This document shows positions 7,821-16,066 of a stretch of 64,000 nucleotides of DNA, piece after piece. The translations under genes and the position numbers were made by a program. Positions within the stretch are counted from its first letter, which is position 1; each line of letters starts with the position of its first letter. Source of the stretch: Anaerolineaceae bacterium (lineage in GTDB: Bacteria > Chloroflexota > Anaerolineae > Promineifilales > Promineifilaceae); NCBI GenBank assembly GCA_002699125.1, contig PABI01000119.1, forward strand, positions 97,452 through 161,451. The letters are read 5' to 3'. The notes beneath the pieces were generated by a model. It saw only the letters and a program-made list of their open reading frames with translations. It did not search any database and was not told the DNA's origin.

Positions 7821-9358
7821 GAGGATGTCTCCTGGAGAACGGCCGTTAACGCTTCCCGCCGCTGTTGTTGTTCCGCCAGTTCCAATTCGGCCGCGCTTTT
7901 ACGCTCCTGCTTCAGCTCTGCTGCCCAAACCCCGTTCTTGAGGAATAGATCATACAGACGCCACAGCATGAAGACGGCCAGCGCCACTAGCACCAGCGCC
8001 AGACCAAGATCGGCCAGCAGCATCGTCCAGTTCACCAGCCCCTGCTGCGCCCCTTCTGTCACAAACAGGCGCTTCATGGAGAAGACCGTGACGGCGCCAA
8101 AAGCCAGATCAGACATCACGATGAGAGTCCAGCCGAACCAGCGGCGCGCTTTGCCCTTCAAGCCGGAAAGATCCGCGTAGTAAAAGAGAATGATGGTGGC
8201 AATCAGTCCGGCCAAAATATGCCAGTGCCCGGTCAGCGTGATACGTTCTTCCCGATGGGGCCAGACTCGGAAGATTTCATCCAGTTTGACGGCCATGAAG
8301 ATACCCACACCACTGACGGTGAAGTTCATAAACACCATCTGCCAGCCGGGACCAAATTTCAGCGGATCGTGCAGCAGCGCTTTTACCTTTTGGCCAAAGG
8401 AAGGCGATTCGATTTTTTGTTCCGCCAGGCGCTCATCGATCAATTGACGCCAGGAGAAAATGACAAACATCAGCGCAGACAGCATGACCCCGACCGAACC
8501 CACGTAGATGGTGGTATGGGCCCATTCCACCCAAACAACGGACAGCGCGCCAAACGTGATGACAATGGTGCCACCAATCATCAACGGCATGGCGATGCGA
8601 TGCAAGATCCCTTTGAACTTGAGCCAGCGGCCCACAATCAGGGTGATGCCAATCGCCACCAGCGTCAGCATTATGTGCAGGTGGCCGATGATGGCGCTTT
8701 GCAGGGCGGTTTTGTTGGGCATTCTAATTAGATCTTCGGCCAAAAACGTTTCGTGCCCGTTACCCCAATAGGAGCCGGTGACGGCGCCAAAAGCGGCCGA
8801 AACCAGGGTTGCTACGGCCATCACGAAGAAAGCCAGGCGCTCCAGGTCCAGGCCCTTTCTAGTGTGGGCAAAAGGGGAATCAGTCGCCAGCCGGTACTCT
8901 TTTTTCCACGGCCAGAGGGCGACTGCCAGGAGGATGCCGGCAAAAAAGACCAGCGATTGGCCCAGAATAAAGAGCCCGTGATAGATGAAGTTATGTCCCC
9001 AGTAAGCAAAAAGCAGGCCGAAGATAGCAGCCGTTAAGTAACCTACCGTGATCGTGCCGTTTATGATCGTCTGTTCGTGCCGCTTCATGGGCAGAATCTC
9101 GGTAATAAAGTAGACCTCGATGGCCACCACCGTCATGGCGATGGTGTGGTAGAGCATGATGATGCGCCCTTCGCGTTCGGCGGCGACCAGCTGAATACCC
9201 AGGAGATTGACGGTGATCTCTTTGACGCCCCACTCCACCATCGGCCCGGACAACATACCAAAAACGGCCGTTATCAGCGAAACCACCGCAATCGCCACCA
9301 GCGTCAGCCCTCTGGTCGAGCGAAACAAATAATCAAATCGTTTGGCGAATGCATCCAT
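7817..9358 (-). CDS. Large His-pair polytopic membrane protein, heme-copper-oxidase-subunit-I-like
   Basis: About 513 residues and roughly 12 membrane helices. The ATG preceded by GGAG is chosen over an in-frame GTG 33 bases upstream. Histidines cluster inside helices as in heme-copper oxidase and NnrS-type proteins: YHTIAMTVVAIEVYF, YWGHNFIYHGLF, IIGHLHIMLTLVAIG, VEWAHTTIYVG and TGHWHILAGL. The full oxidase set (Cys or Tyr cross-link, HH pair of helix VII) is not seen, so it is not a standard CcoN or NorB. Neighbours include heme farnesyltransferase, a lipoprotein and other membrane proteins, and a Crp/Fnr regulator is divergent. A heme-binding respiratory or NO-related role is inferred, not shown. 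Confidence 0.6.
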   Translation of the reverse strand: MDAFAKRFDYLFRSTRGLTLVAIAVVSLITAVFGMLSGPMVEWGVKEITVNLLGIQLVAAEREGRIIMLYHTIAMTVVAIEVYFITEILPMKRHEQTIINGTITVGYLTAAIFGLLFAYWGHNFIYHGLFILGQSLVFFAGILLAVALWPWKKEYRLATDSPFAHTRKGLDLERLAFFVMAVATLVSAAFGAVTGSYWGNGHETFLAEDLIRMPNKTALQSAIIGHLHIMLTLVAIGITLIVGRWLKFKGILHRIAMPLMIGGTIVITFGALSVVWVEWAHTTIYVGSVGVMLSALMFVIFSWRQLIDERLAEQKIESPSFGQKVKALLHDPLKFGPGWQMVFMNFTVSGVGIFMAVKLDEIFRVWPHREERITLTGHWHILAGLIATIILFYYADLSGLKGKARRWFGWTLIVMSDLAFGAVTVFSMKRLFVTEGAQQGLVNWTMLLADLGLALVLVALAVFMLWRLYDLFLKNGVWAAELKQERKSAAELELAEQQQRREALTAVLQETSS

Positions 9359-9401
9359 AAGAAGGCTCCAATGCTGTCGAACATCAGTCACAGATTTGCA
9401 T

Positions 9402-10229
9402 TTATATATCCTGCTGCCCGGTAATGAGCCGCTGTGTGCCCGGCAGCAAGAGGATGACGAGCAGCAGCGTGCTGATGATTGGCGCAGGCAAAAACATGGA
9501 AAAACGCCCCACTTCCGTCACGTTGTAGATACCCAGCGGATACCCACCCACGATGGACATAATGGCGGCAAAAATGCCCAGCGGAACCGCCCAGGACTTT
9601 CGCTTCAGAGCAGCAAAGATGAAAGCCGCCCAGGCTGCTGCGCCCCACCAGTTGACCTGCTGCAACATCACGTACATGCCGTTCCAAAAAGCATCCGTCG
9701 CGGAAGAAACATCAGCCGGCGATTGGAAGGTCGTCTGGAATTTAGAAATGGGGGCGACGCCGTCAATAAAGGTCAGCACATAGGCCAATCCGGCTACGAA
9801 GGTCAAGGCAATCAACTTATTATCGATGCCACCAATGACAAGCATGCCAAACCACATAATGCCGCCTAGAGCAAAAACGATCAGGGTGGGAACGGGCAGG
9901 CCGCTGTCCGCCGCCGGAATCATGGGAAAGAAACCGGCCAACAACAGAATCGTGGCGGCTACAGCGCCCCAGAACCAGGCCCACGGCCGTTTTGTGAGAA
10001 AGCCGTAAAGCACCGAGGCGCTTAAAGCACCGGCCGCGATGCCGAGCCAACCCAATACTGCATAAACAAAGCGCACCGTATTGGCCTCCTCCCATTCGCC
10101 GGCGTTGAAATGGGTGGAGATCACCGTATTGTAGGTATCTGCCAGGAAGTACAAGGTCAAAAGTCCGGCAACGATGCCAACAATGGCTAACAATGCACCC
10201 AGGCTGTGATTATCTTTGAGCTTTTTCAT
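9402..10229 (-). CDS. Polytopic membrane protein, unknown function
   Basis: About 275 residues with seven to eight predicted membrane helices. The start is the ATG behind AGAGGA; an upstream in-frame extension would overlap the preceding gene. The region QVNWWGAAAWAAFIFAALK resembles EVNWAAAVLLFSAIPLLAV in the protein encoded just upstream, so the two could be distant paralogues. No ligand motif stands out. It lies 43 bases before the large His-pair protein gene and 16 bases after its own upstream neighbour, in one operon. Confidence 0.55.
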   Translation of the reverse strand: MKKLKDNHSLGALLAIVGIVAGLLTLYFLADTYNTVISTHFNAGEWEEANTVRFVYAVLGWLGIAAGALSASVLYGFLTKRPWAWFWGAVAATILLLAGFFPMIPAADSGLPVPTLIVFALGGIMWFGMLVIGGIDNKLIALTFVAGLAYVLTFIDGVAPISKFQTTFQSPADVSSATDAFWNGMYVMLQQVNWWGAAAWAAFIFAALKRKSWAVPLGIFAAIMSIVGGYPLGIYNVTEVGRFSMFLPAPIISTLLLVILLLPGTQRLITGQQDI

Positions 10230-10245
10230 GATCAATTTCCTCTGA

Positions 10246-11136
10246 TTAAACTTTATGAATAGCAGGTTTATCGGTAACGGCCGTTTTCCTGCCATCTTCT
10301 CCTACATTTACAGCCAGCAACTGCTGCTTGAAGAAGGGAACAACCAGGAATACCAGCACCCCAAAACCCAGAAGGGAACCGTAAAAATAATCCAGCGTCT
10401 TTGTGCGGAAAAATTGGGTAGGAATATCAATGGCCAGTATCGTCACCGTGCCGATGAATGCCAGCCACCAGCCGCGCCGTCTGCCAACAGCCAGCAGTGG
10501 GATGGCGCTAAAAAGCAAAACGGCCGCAGCCCAATTTACCTCCCCAGCCCAGTTAAAAAGCCACCAGGTAAAGTCTGGATACAGCGGGTAGCCAGGGCGG
10601 GTGGCCATGGTGCGCTGTGCGCCAACGCCAATAGTAAAGGCATGGGTCGTTAACATGCCAACGAACGTCAATGCGCCAAAACGTGACCATTTTTGCCTCT
10701 TTTCTCCTTGATAAAGGAAGATAAAGCTCCAGAAACCGGCCAACCCAATTAGCGCAATGATTAACGGTAGGGGAAAGCCGTCTACCCAACTCACATAGGG
10801 CAAAAACATAAACATGCCGCCAATGGCCGGCAGCGCCAACAGCGTTATTGCCACCGTATACGTCCAATCCTCCCCTCTCCTAATCTCCTGCGAAATAACG
10901 ATAAGGGTAATGCCGGCCACAAAAATAACGGCCCGCCACACTGGATAAAAGAAGTCAAAAAGGGGAATACCGCTGGCAAATGCTGGGTTGCCCGCCTCTA
11001 CATGGGCCATTAAGCCCGTCAGAACCCGGGCCAGCGAAGTCTGTACAAGAAATGGCACAATCACGGCCATCAGCAAACCCACCACGACTGCAATCCCAGA
11101 CATTATTTTTCGATTTTTTTCTGCTGTTTCACACAT
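10246..11136 (-). CDS. Polytopic membrane protein, first gene of the operon
   Basis: About 296 residues, seven to eight predicted membrane segments and a charged cytoplasmic C-terminal tail (NVGEDGRKTAVTDKPAIHKV). AGGAGG sits seven bases ahead of the chosen ATG. Family not recognised; weak resemblance to the next protein in the operon. A perfect TGTGA-N6-TCACA palindrome lies 58 bases upstream, so the run from here to 4674 is probably regulated by a CRP-family protein, possibly the divergent regulator at 11353. Confidence 0.55.
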   Translation of the reverse strand: MCETAEKNRKIMSGIAVVVGLLMAVIVPFLVQTSLARVLTGLMAHVEAGNPAFASGIPLFDFFYPVWRAVIFVAGITLIVISQEIRRGEDWTYTVAITLLALPAIGGMFMFLPYVSWVDGFPLPLIIALIGLAGFWSFIFLYQGEKRQKWSRFGALTFVGMLTTHAFTIGVGAQRTMATRPGYPLYPDFTWWLFNWAGEVNWAAAVLLFSAIPLLAVGRRRGWWLAFIGTVTILAIDIPTQFFRTKTLDYFYGSLLGFGVLVFLVVPFFKQQLLAVNVGEDGRKTAVTDKPAIHKV

Positions 11137-11193
11137 CTCGTACCTCCTGAACGTAGGCATAAAGAGGGCGCATTGATCTTAAAATTACCTCTA

Positions 11194-11209
11194 TGTGAAA
11201 ACTATCACA
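11194..11209. promoter_or_regulatory. CRP-type operator
   Basis: TGTGAAAACTATCACA is an exact match to the CRP half-site pair TGTGA-N6-TCACA. It lies in the 216-base divergent gap between the membrane operon (start 11136) and the Crp/Fnr gene (start 11353). Confidence 0.7.
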
Positions 11210-11270
11210 AAAGCTGCGCCAAAGATTTATCTTTAGGCAAATAACCACCATATGGAAGAAAATGAAGCGC

Positions 11271-11290
11271 CCAAAGTGTGAACACTTTGG
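11271..11290. promoter_or_regulatory. Palindromic operator candidate before the Crp/Fnr gene
   Basis: Nine-base perfect arms CCAAAGTGT / ACACTTTGG separated by GA; the core GTGTGAACAC resembles a compact CRP/FNR-like site. It sits 63 bases ahead of the regulator start and has no T tract, favouring an operator (perhaps autoregulatory) over a terminator. Confidence 0.5.
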
Positions 11291-11352
11291 CGCATTCATA
11301 ATTCAGATACAATCATAGGTAGACGGTGACAGGTTGTTATGCAGGAGCGCAT

Positions 11353-12042
11353 ATGGTTTCTTTATTAGAGTGGCTGGCAAAAAACCCCATATTCTCCACT
11401 TTGCCGGAGAAAGAACGACTGGAAATAGCCCGGACAGCTATCCCGAGGAAGTATGCTGAGGGAGAAAGCCTGGCTTTTTATGGTGATGTGTGGCCGTACT
11501 TGTTTCTGGTGACAGCCGGCTCGATTCAGGCGATCAAGGAATCGAGCGAGGGGCGCAGCTTGATTGTGTTAACCCTTGAGCCGGGCGAGCTTTTTTGGGG
11601 TTTGGCATTTTTTGAGGATGATGCCCCCCTGCCCGTGCTGCTGCAGGCGCAAAGCGAAAGCATGGTTTATTTATGGTCAAGGGACCAGTTACTGCCCTGG
11701 CTGTTGGCAAACGGCCGTTTCTCTTGGGAACTGTCGCGGCTTATGGTCCGGCGCATGATGCGGGCCAGCACCATTGTTGAAGAATTGGCTTTCAAACCAG
11801 TAGCCAGCCGCCTGGCCGGCTTGCTGCTGGACCATTACCAGGATGCTGCCGGTGAACCCGTTCCCCGCAGCCTGACACTGGATCAGATGGCCGCCCATAT
11901 CGGCACCACGCGGGAAATGGTTTGCCGCCTACTCTACCGCTTTTCCGATCAAGAACTTATCCACATTACACGTACCGAATTTGTCTTGAACAATAAATCC
12001 GGACTTATACAGTTGAGAGGGCAAGACGCCGATTCTACCTAA
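11353..12042 (+). CDS. Crp/Fnr-family transcription regulator (first of four)
   Basis: About 229 residues; the ATG following AGGAG is preferred over an in-frame start 27 bases upstream. An N-terminal cyclic-nucleotide-binding-like beta barrel (about residues 15-125) is followed by a dimerisation helix and a winged helix-turn-helix, LTLDQMAAHIGTTREMVCRLLYRF being the recognition region (strings split at LTLDQMAAHIG and TTREMVCRLL). No N-terminal four-cysteine motif is present, so it is not an oxygen-sensing Fnr of the classical type; DNR/NnrR-like NO sensing through heme is possible. It diverges from the seven-gene membrane operon and two palindromes lie between them. Confidence 0.85.
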   Translation: MVSLLEWLAKNPIFSTLPEKERLEIARTAIPRKYAEGESLAFYGDVWPYLFLVTAGSIQAIKESSEGRSLIVLTLEPGELFWGLAFFEDDAPLPVLLQAQSESMVYLWSRDQLLPWLLANGRFSWELSRLMVRRMMRASTIVEELAFKPVASRLAGLLLDHYQDAAGEPVPRSLTLDQMAAHIGTTREMVCRLLYRFSDQELIHITRTEFVLNNKSGLIQLRGQDADST

Positions 12043-12088
12043 TTTGAGCATCTTGTTGGTGAACAAAAAATGGCGGCAAGAAGAATAT

Positions 12089-12481
12089 CTACAAAACGCC
12101 GTTCTTCATTCTTTTTGCTCTATTTGCAGTCCCAAACATCAGCGCCAGAATGATTGTCCAGGTCACGCTGCGCACGGTCATGGCAACAAGACTGTCACGC
12201 GCCACCACATCCCGAAAAGAGGTTAGCAGCACCAGCAGCACCAGAACGTGGGCTATGAAGGTGACAACGGCCGCTGGCAGTGCATAACGGCTGTTCCGCC
12301 AGATGAGAACGGCCGTTACCAACACAGTAACCAGCCCAATGATGAAGTTATAGATCGGCAGCCAGTCGATCACATAATAATCTGGCAGCGTGCCCAACAG
12401 CACTCGCCCGCCGGCAAAGACAGCCATCCCCCCAATAATCCAGGCGATAATGGCTGCCGCTTTCAACAGTTTTGTGTTCAT
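12089..12481 (-). CDS. Small four-helix membrane protein
   Basis: About 130 residues with four predicted membrane helices. The chosen ATG begins one base after the stop of the preceding 410-residue gene, so the two are almost certainly translationally coupled. An in-frame GTG nine bases upstream is the alternative. Family not recognised. It is the last gene of the minus-strand block that begins near 19 kb. Confidence 0.5.
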   Translation of the reverse strand: MNTKLLKAAAIIAWIIGGMAVFAGGRVLLGTLPDYYVIDWLPIYNFIIGLVTVLVTAVLIWRNSRYALPAAVVTFIAHVLVLLVLLTSFRDVVARDSLVAMTVRSVTWTIILALMFGTANRAKRMKNGVL

Positions 12482-12482
12482 A

Positions 12483-13715
12483 TCAATCACTCACAGATGA
12501 CAACGATATTGCTCTGTTATCCAATTCTGCCAGACCCTCACGCAAAATTTGCCACAGCAGCAAGGCGATCGGAATAAATGAAATTGTCCAGGATAGATAG
12601 GCAATACCTTGCAGCACACCTTGATAATCATTCAGGAAAATGCTGGCCCACAAGAAAAAACCGCCTAGATGCACCGTTGCTAAACTTAGCCAGCTGCCAC
12701 CCAGCCTGGCCGGTTTTTGGGGCAAAAAGATGCGATAGAAAAAATAGGGGATAAAGGCGTAACTAAACTGTAGGACCCAGCCATAAATAAGCGCCTGCGG
12801 TGCATTTTGTTCAATGCCCGCGCCAGGAAAACCAGGTACGCCCAGAATGATTAACGGCGCTACCAACACTGGCGCTAATATCCACCAATAAGCGGTGACA
12901 ATATGCCAGGAACCGGGTTGTGTCCAAACCTTTTTATCCCCCCAGAGTGGTTTAATCACATTCAACAACAGCCAACCGGTGCCTACCAAAAAGAGAATAA
13001 TGCCGGGCACGGAAAACCAATTGGATTTAACCCAGGGGCCAATTACCAGGCCCAAGGCCCCGATAGTCAGCATCCAGAAAATCGATGTTATACTGCGTGG
13101 CCAGGCCAATGGACGCTTGGCCCACACCGGGTACATGTCCACCAACAGTCCAGCAAAAACCAAAGTCAAAAAGCCCCAGTTATTGGCATGAATGTGTACT
13201 TCAACTGGCGTCTTGATTTTCAACCAGTCACTCCAGCCCAGCCACAGACCTGTGCCGACAATAATGCCTAGCAGAAAGTAGCTCAGACCGGCGATATAAA
13301 ATTTACGGCCGTGCCGGACGCTGTTGTCGGCTGCATCATCTCCCTTCACAGACCGTAAATCCCGCAGTTGCATAATCAACAAGATCGTAGCAGTGAAGAT
13401 AAGCGTGCCGCCCACAAAAATAAGCGCCCGGTTGATGATGGGAATGCCAATCAGCAGCGTCAATAAACCGCTGTTTAACGCCACCCAAATATCCCAACGG
13501 AATCTGGGCCGCGGGTGAGCGGACTGAATGGCAACAATGATCGGCAGCAGGCCAAAGACCGCTTCAGTCACGGCACCCAGGGTGATAAGGTGCACGCGCA
13601 GCCAACGCAGTCCGTTAAACCAGGGCAAAAGGGTGAAACTAGTCAGGGCTGCATCAGCGGCCATCAACGTCGCCAGGGCCACAAATAAAGCTGTCATCAA
13701 AAGATAAAGGTTCAT
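12483..13715 (-). CDS. Polytopic His-pair membrane protein, NnrS/heme-copper-like
   Basis: About 410 residues with 11-12 predicted membrane helices. The ATG with GGAG nine bases upstream is chosen over a GTG nine bases earlier. In-helix histidines occur in LRVHLITLGAVTEAVFG (about 44), VEVHIHANNWGFLTLVFAG (about 175-177) and GSWHIVTAYWW (about 274). This arrangement recalls NnrS and heme-copper-oxidase-related proteins, which bind heme and are linked to NO metabolism in denitrifiers. The match is by pattern only. Neighbours are a ferritin-like protein, a cupin and Crp/Fnr regulators, again pointing to a nitrosative or low-oxygen setting. Confidence 0.6.
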   Translation of the reverse strand: MNLYLLMTALFVALATLMAADAALTSFTLLPWFNGLRWLRVHLITLGAVTEAVFGLLPIIVAIQSAHPRPRFRWDIWVALNSGLLTLLIGIPIINRALIFVGGTLIFTATILLIMQLRDLRSVKGDDAADNSVRHGRKFYIAGLSYFLLGIIVGTGLWLGWSDWLKIKTPVEVHIHANNWGFLTLVFAGLLVDMYPVWAKRPLAWPRSITSIFWMLTIGALGLVIGPWVKSNWFSVPGIILFLVGTGWLLLNVIKPLWGDKKVWTQPGSWHIVTAYWWILAPVLVAPLIILGVPGFPGAGIEQNAPQALIYGWVLQFSYAFIPYFFYRIFLPQKPARLGGSWLSLATVHLGGFFLWASIFLNDYQGVLQGIAYLSWTISFIPIALLLWQILREGLAELDNRAISLSSVSD

Positions 13716-13780
13716 AATGGTCACTCCCTTGGGAAGAGATAGAGCAAGAGGAGACTCTGCTCTATCTCGCCTTCACCTTC

Positions 13781-14206
13781 CTACAATGGCCAGTCCCGCA
13801 AAATACGCTCTGTTTCCTCTGAATGGCCGCTTTCATCGCGCACCATATCTTCCAACTGCACTGCCAGGCCTTTATCGCCGAAGGCCTCAGCCTCCTGCGA
13901 TCGCTGAGTGTAATCGGCCGTTGCCTGCCGTTCAGCTGCCAATACCGCCTCCAACATTTCTTGGTTAGATGTGGCTGTTGGCACAGAGCGCGGTGTGGTT
14001 GTCGGTTCGCCACCCAAGGCGACAATCTTGTTAGCCAGGAACTGTGCGTGCAGCTGCTCATCGGCCACTTCTGTCAGGAAAAATTGTGTCAGCTGCGGCC
14101 GGTAAGGGCCGGTTGCTTTGGCTGCATAAGTCAGGTATTGAATAATAGCGCCTAGTTCTCCTGCCAGGTCTTCATTCAGATGGTCGATTAAAGTTTGTTT
14201 ATTCAT
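13781..14206 (-). CDS. Ferritin-like (bacterioferritin/Dps-type) protein
   Basis: A 141-residue four-helix protein. Candidate di-iron ligands are Glu17 (EDLAGELGA), Glu46/Glu50 and His53 (TEVADEQLHAQF) and a second ExxH-like pair near RDESGHSEETER at the C-terminus. The length is close to bacterioferritins and to the ferritin-like DUF892/DUF305-neighbour group. Likely iron storage or peroxide detoxification. GGAGA precedes the ATG. It is encoded between two His-rich membrane proteins in a probable operon. Confidence 0.75.
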   Translation of the reverse strand: MNKQTLIDHLNEDLAGELGAIIQYLTYAAKATGPYRPQLTQFFLTEVADEQLHAQFLANKIVALGGEPTTTPRSVPTATSNQEMLEAVLAAERQATADYTQRSQEAEAFGDKGLAVQLEDMVRDESGHSEETERILRDWPL

Positions 14207-14237
14207 AATTTTCTCTCCGAATTGTTGTTTGTAATTG

Positions 14238-14271
14238 GCTGCTGATAGCTAGAAAAACATTGATCAGCAGC
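14238..14271. repeat. Intercistronic hairpin
   Basis: Perfect nine-base arms GCTGCTGAT / ATCAGCAGC around a 16-base loop, in the 67-base gap between the genes at 14274 and 14206. It could attenuate or process the message. Confidence 0.5.
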
Positions 14272-14273
14272 TT

Positions 14274-14699
14274 TTATACAGAGGTAAATTTCATTTGCAC
14301 GACGGCGATGCCCAATAAAATGGTAGCGGTCAGAATGGACAGGCCGCCAACGATGACCAAAACAGGTGGCAACCTCAGGTAGATTTCGCCCAATATACCC
14401 AAAGGCATGAGCAGGCCGGCCAGCGTCAGCCCGGAAATCCATTTTGCCTGAACCGCCCTGACGGGCAGCTTGACCAGTAAGAAGCCAAAGACGATATTGA
14501 GAAAGGAAAACAGGTTGCCGTGGACATGGGCTAATCGTGCTTCAAAATGAGGGCTGACGTTGTAGGTGGCGATCCAGGCTTCCTTATCCGGAGCGAAGTC
14601 GCGCAGGTAAATTAAAACGAACCCGTAAACCATGAAAGACGCCATGACCCACAGGCCAATGCCAATATTCCATTTACCAATTGCCGATTTTTCGTTCAT
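14274..14699 (-). CDS. Small four-helix membrane protein with in-helix His pair
   Basis: A 141-residue protein with four predicted membrane segments. ARLAHVHGNLFSFLNIVFGF (about residues 55-74) contains a His-x-His pair at a helix start, resembling single helices of heme-copper-oxidase-like proteins and DUF2871-type proteins. The start ATG is preceded by GGGAA. Family not firmly recognised. It shares the His-x-His theme with the 410- and 513-residue membrane proteins nearby. Confidence 0.5.
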   Translation of the reverse strand: MNEKSAIGKWNIGIGLWVMASFMVYGFVLIYLRDFAPDKEAWIATYNVSPHFEARLAHVHGNLFSFLNIVFGFLLVKLPVRAVQAKWISGLTLAGLLMPLGILGEIYLRLPPVLVIVGGLSILTATILLGIAVVQMKFTSV

Positions 14700-14732
14700 A
14701 GTTTATTCCCTTTATAAAGGGCGTTCCCTCCC

Positions 14733-15044
14733 TTACGATATGCGTGTGGCCAGAAATGCCAGGTGTGTTTCTGCTTCCATACCACGAACGGCTCCATCCG
14801 GCATAACGATAGTTGTTCCGGTCTGGACAGCCAGCCGTTCATCATCAACAATCATCCAGCCGTTGCCATCCAAAAAGTGATACATGGCGCAGTTTTCGGC
14901 ATGTTCAGGTATTTTTTGACCAGGCTCCAACCCGGCAAGAATGATTTTCACCTTATCATTCACCATGAGAATCTGAGGCTGCGGACCTTCTGCTGCGTAA
15001 ACAACCTTATCGCGCCAGTTGGGAAATACAGTTACGTTTGTCAT
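14733..15044 (-). CDS. Cupin-domain protein
   Basis: About 103 residues forming one cupin barrel: GLEPGQKIPEHAENCAMYHF (about residues 39-58) gives the first cupin motif with His/Glu/His-type ligands, and GTTIVMPDGAVRGM the second. The start is the ATG preceded by AGGAC; a longer in-frame form has no better signal. Small cupins in such settings often bind a metal or act as sensors. Substrate unknown. Confidence 0.7.
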   Translation of the reverse strand: MTNVTVFPNWRDKVVYAAEGPQPQILMVNDKVKIILAGLEPGQKIPEHAENCAMYHFLDGNGWMIVDDERLAVQTGTTIVMPDGAVRGMEAETHLAFLATRIS

Positions 15045-15112
15045 TTTTGTCCTTTCTTTAGGCTTATTAGCTAACTTAATGATGTTATGGTTGTCGCCAG
15101 CTTTTATCGGGT

Positions 15113-15478
15113 TCAACCATCAGGCTGATGTCTGGGCAGGTCATTTATTTCTGCACTGGAAATCTTCAGCCAAACCGTTTTCTCACCAACCCTGTCTATC
15201 ATAGAAAGCGGCACCAGAGGATAAACGGCCGTTGGTGGGATAAAGCCCAGTAAAAAATGGGTTGCTTCCTGGTGGTGACAAGCCAGCATGATGGCAGCCA
15301 CAACACCTGCCTCAACACCATCTTGAGCAAAAACCGCATCACCTCGCTGGATCTCAACAAGATCGGCTTGCTGGCTTAACCAGACCTGATGTCTGATCAA
15401 TAGTTTTTGCCCAGGTAAAACGGCCGTTGTCTCCAAACCTCGGCTGAACGGTTTCCTTTGCCTAAAATATCCGTCCAT
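15113..15478 (-). CDS. Hypothetical protein, PRC-barrel-like
   Basis: A 121-residue soluble protein. DLVEIQRGDAVFAQDGVEAG followed by a HHQEATHFLLGF segment suggests a PRC-barrel-like fold (beta-rich adaptor domain), but the match is weak. GGAGA precedes the ATG. Function unknown; co-oriented with close spacing to the genes on both sides. Confidence 0.45.
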   Translation of the reverse strand: MDGYFRQRKPFSRGLETTAVLPGQKLLIRHQVWLSQQADLVEIQRGDAVFAQDGVEAGVVAAIMLACHHQEATHFLLGFIPPTAVYPLVPLSMIDRVGEKTVWLKISSAEINDLPRHQPDG

Positions 15479-15514
15479 CTACTCTCCCTCATAGTCTGGC
15501 AAAATTCCCTACCG

Positions 15515-15943
15515 TTACGCTATCCTTTGTCGGTAGCCAACGACCAGCATCGTTACAATGACAGCTGCCGCCACCAAATGCATAAAAGCGGCCACGCTGC
15601 TGGCCAAAATTGTTTTGTAGGGAACAGGAAGTAGATAGTCTGGAATGAAGCTCAACAGCAAAACCACAGCAGAAATTCTTAGAAACGTTTGCACCGGCTG
15701 CGGTTTGTGTGCCGCTAGCCAGGCAAAAAGAGCCGTAGCAACAGCCGTAGGTACGGCAGTGAAGAGGGCCGTTCTCGGATAACTATCCAAAGGCTTAAAC
15801 AGGGCAATGTCCGGCCAGATAGCAATCGCCAGCCATTGTGTCATTAATACAGCTAAAATGCTGGTTATGGCCGCAACCAATCCAATTTGTATCCATTGAT
15901 TCCTGTCGGGCTGCGTTGTGGCCTGGGAATTAATCATCGTCAT
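15515..15943 (-). CDS. DUF6069-type four-helix membrane protein
   Basis: About 142 residues. Four membrane helices, with the conserved pattern SYPRTALFTAVPTAVATALF and FIPDYLLP that I associate with DUF6069. Start is the first of two close ATGs, behind GGAGG. Function unknown. It opens the sub-block that leads to the ferritin-like and NnrS-like genes. Confidence 0.55.
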   Translation of the reverse strand: MTMINSQATTQPDRNQWIQIGLVAAITSILAVLMTQWLAIAIWPDIALFKPLDSYPRTALFTAVPTAVATALFAWLAAHKPQPVQTFLRISAVVLLLSFIPDYLLPVPYKTILASSVAAFMHLVAAAVIVTMLVVGYRQRIA

Positions 15944-15984
15944 TTCACATCCTCCATTTGCGTTACAGTTGCCACAAAAACAAA

Positions 15985-16021
15985 TCACTTCTCGAATACA
16001 AAAAGCGTATCAGAGAAGTGA
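15985..16021. repeat. Intercistronic hairpin downstream of a Crp/Fnr gene
   Basis: Perfect nine-base arms TCACTTCTC / GAGAAGTGA; inside the 19-base loop a second ATAC / GTAT pairing gives an extended stem. It lies between the regulator stop (16067) and the next start (15943) and may end or attenuate transcription. Confidence 0.55.
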
Positions 16022-16066
16022 CGGATAATCGCCGACTTTTGTCGGATTCGGTTGGATCTACCTAAT

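Noticed and set aside
7817..9358. Canonical NorB or CcoN
   Set aside because: In-helix His motifs are present but the diagnostic helix motifs of NorB and of cytochrome oxidase subunit I are not seen.
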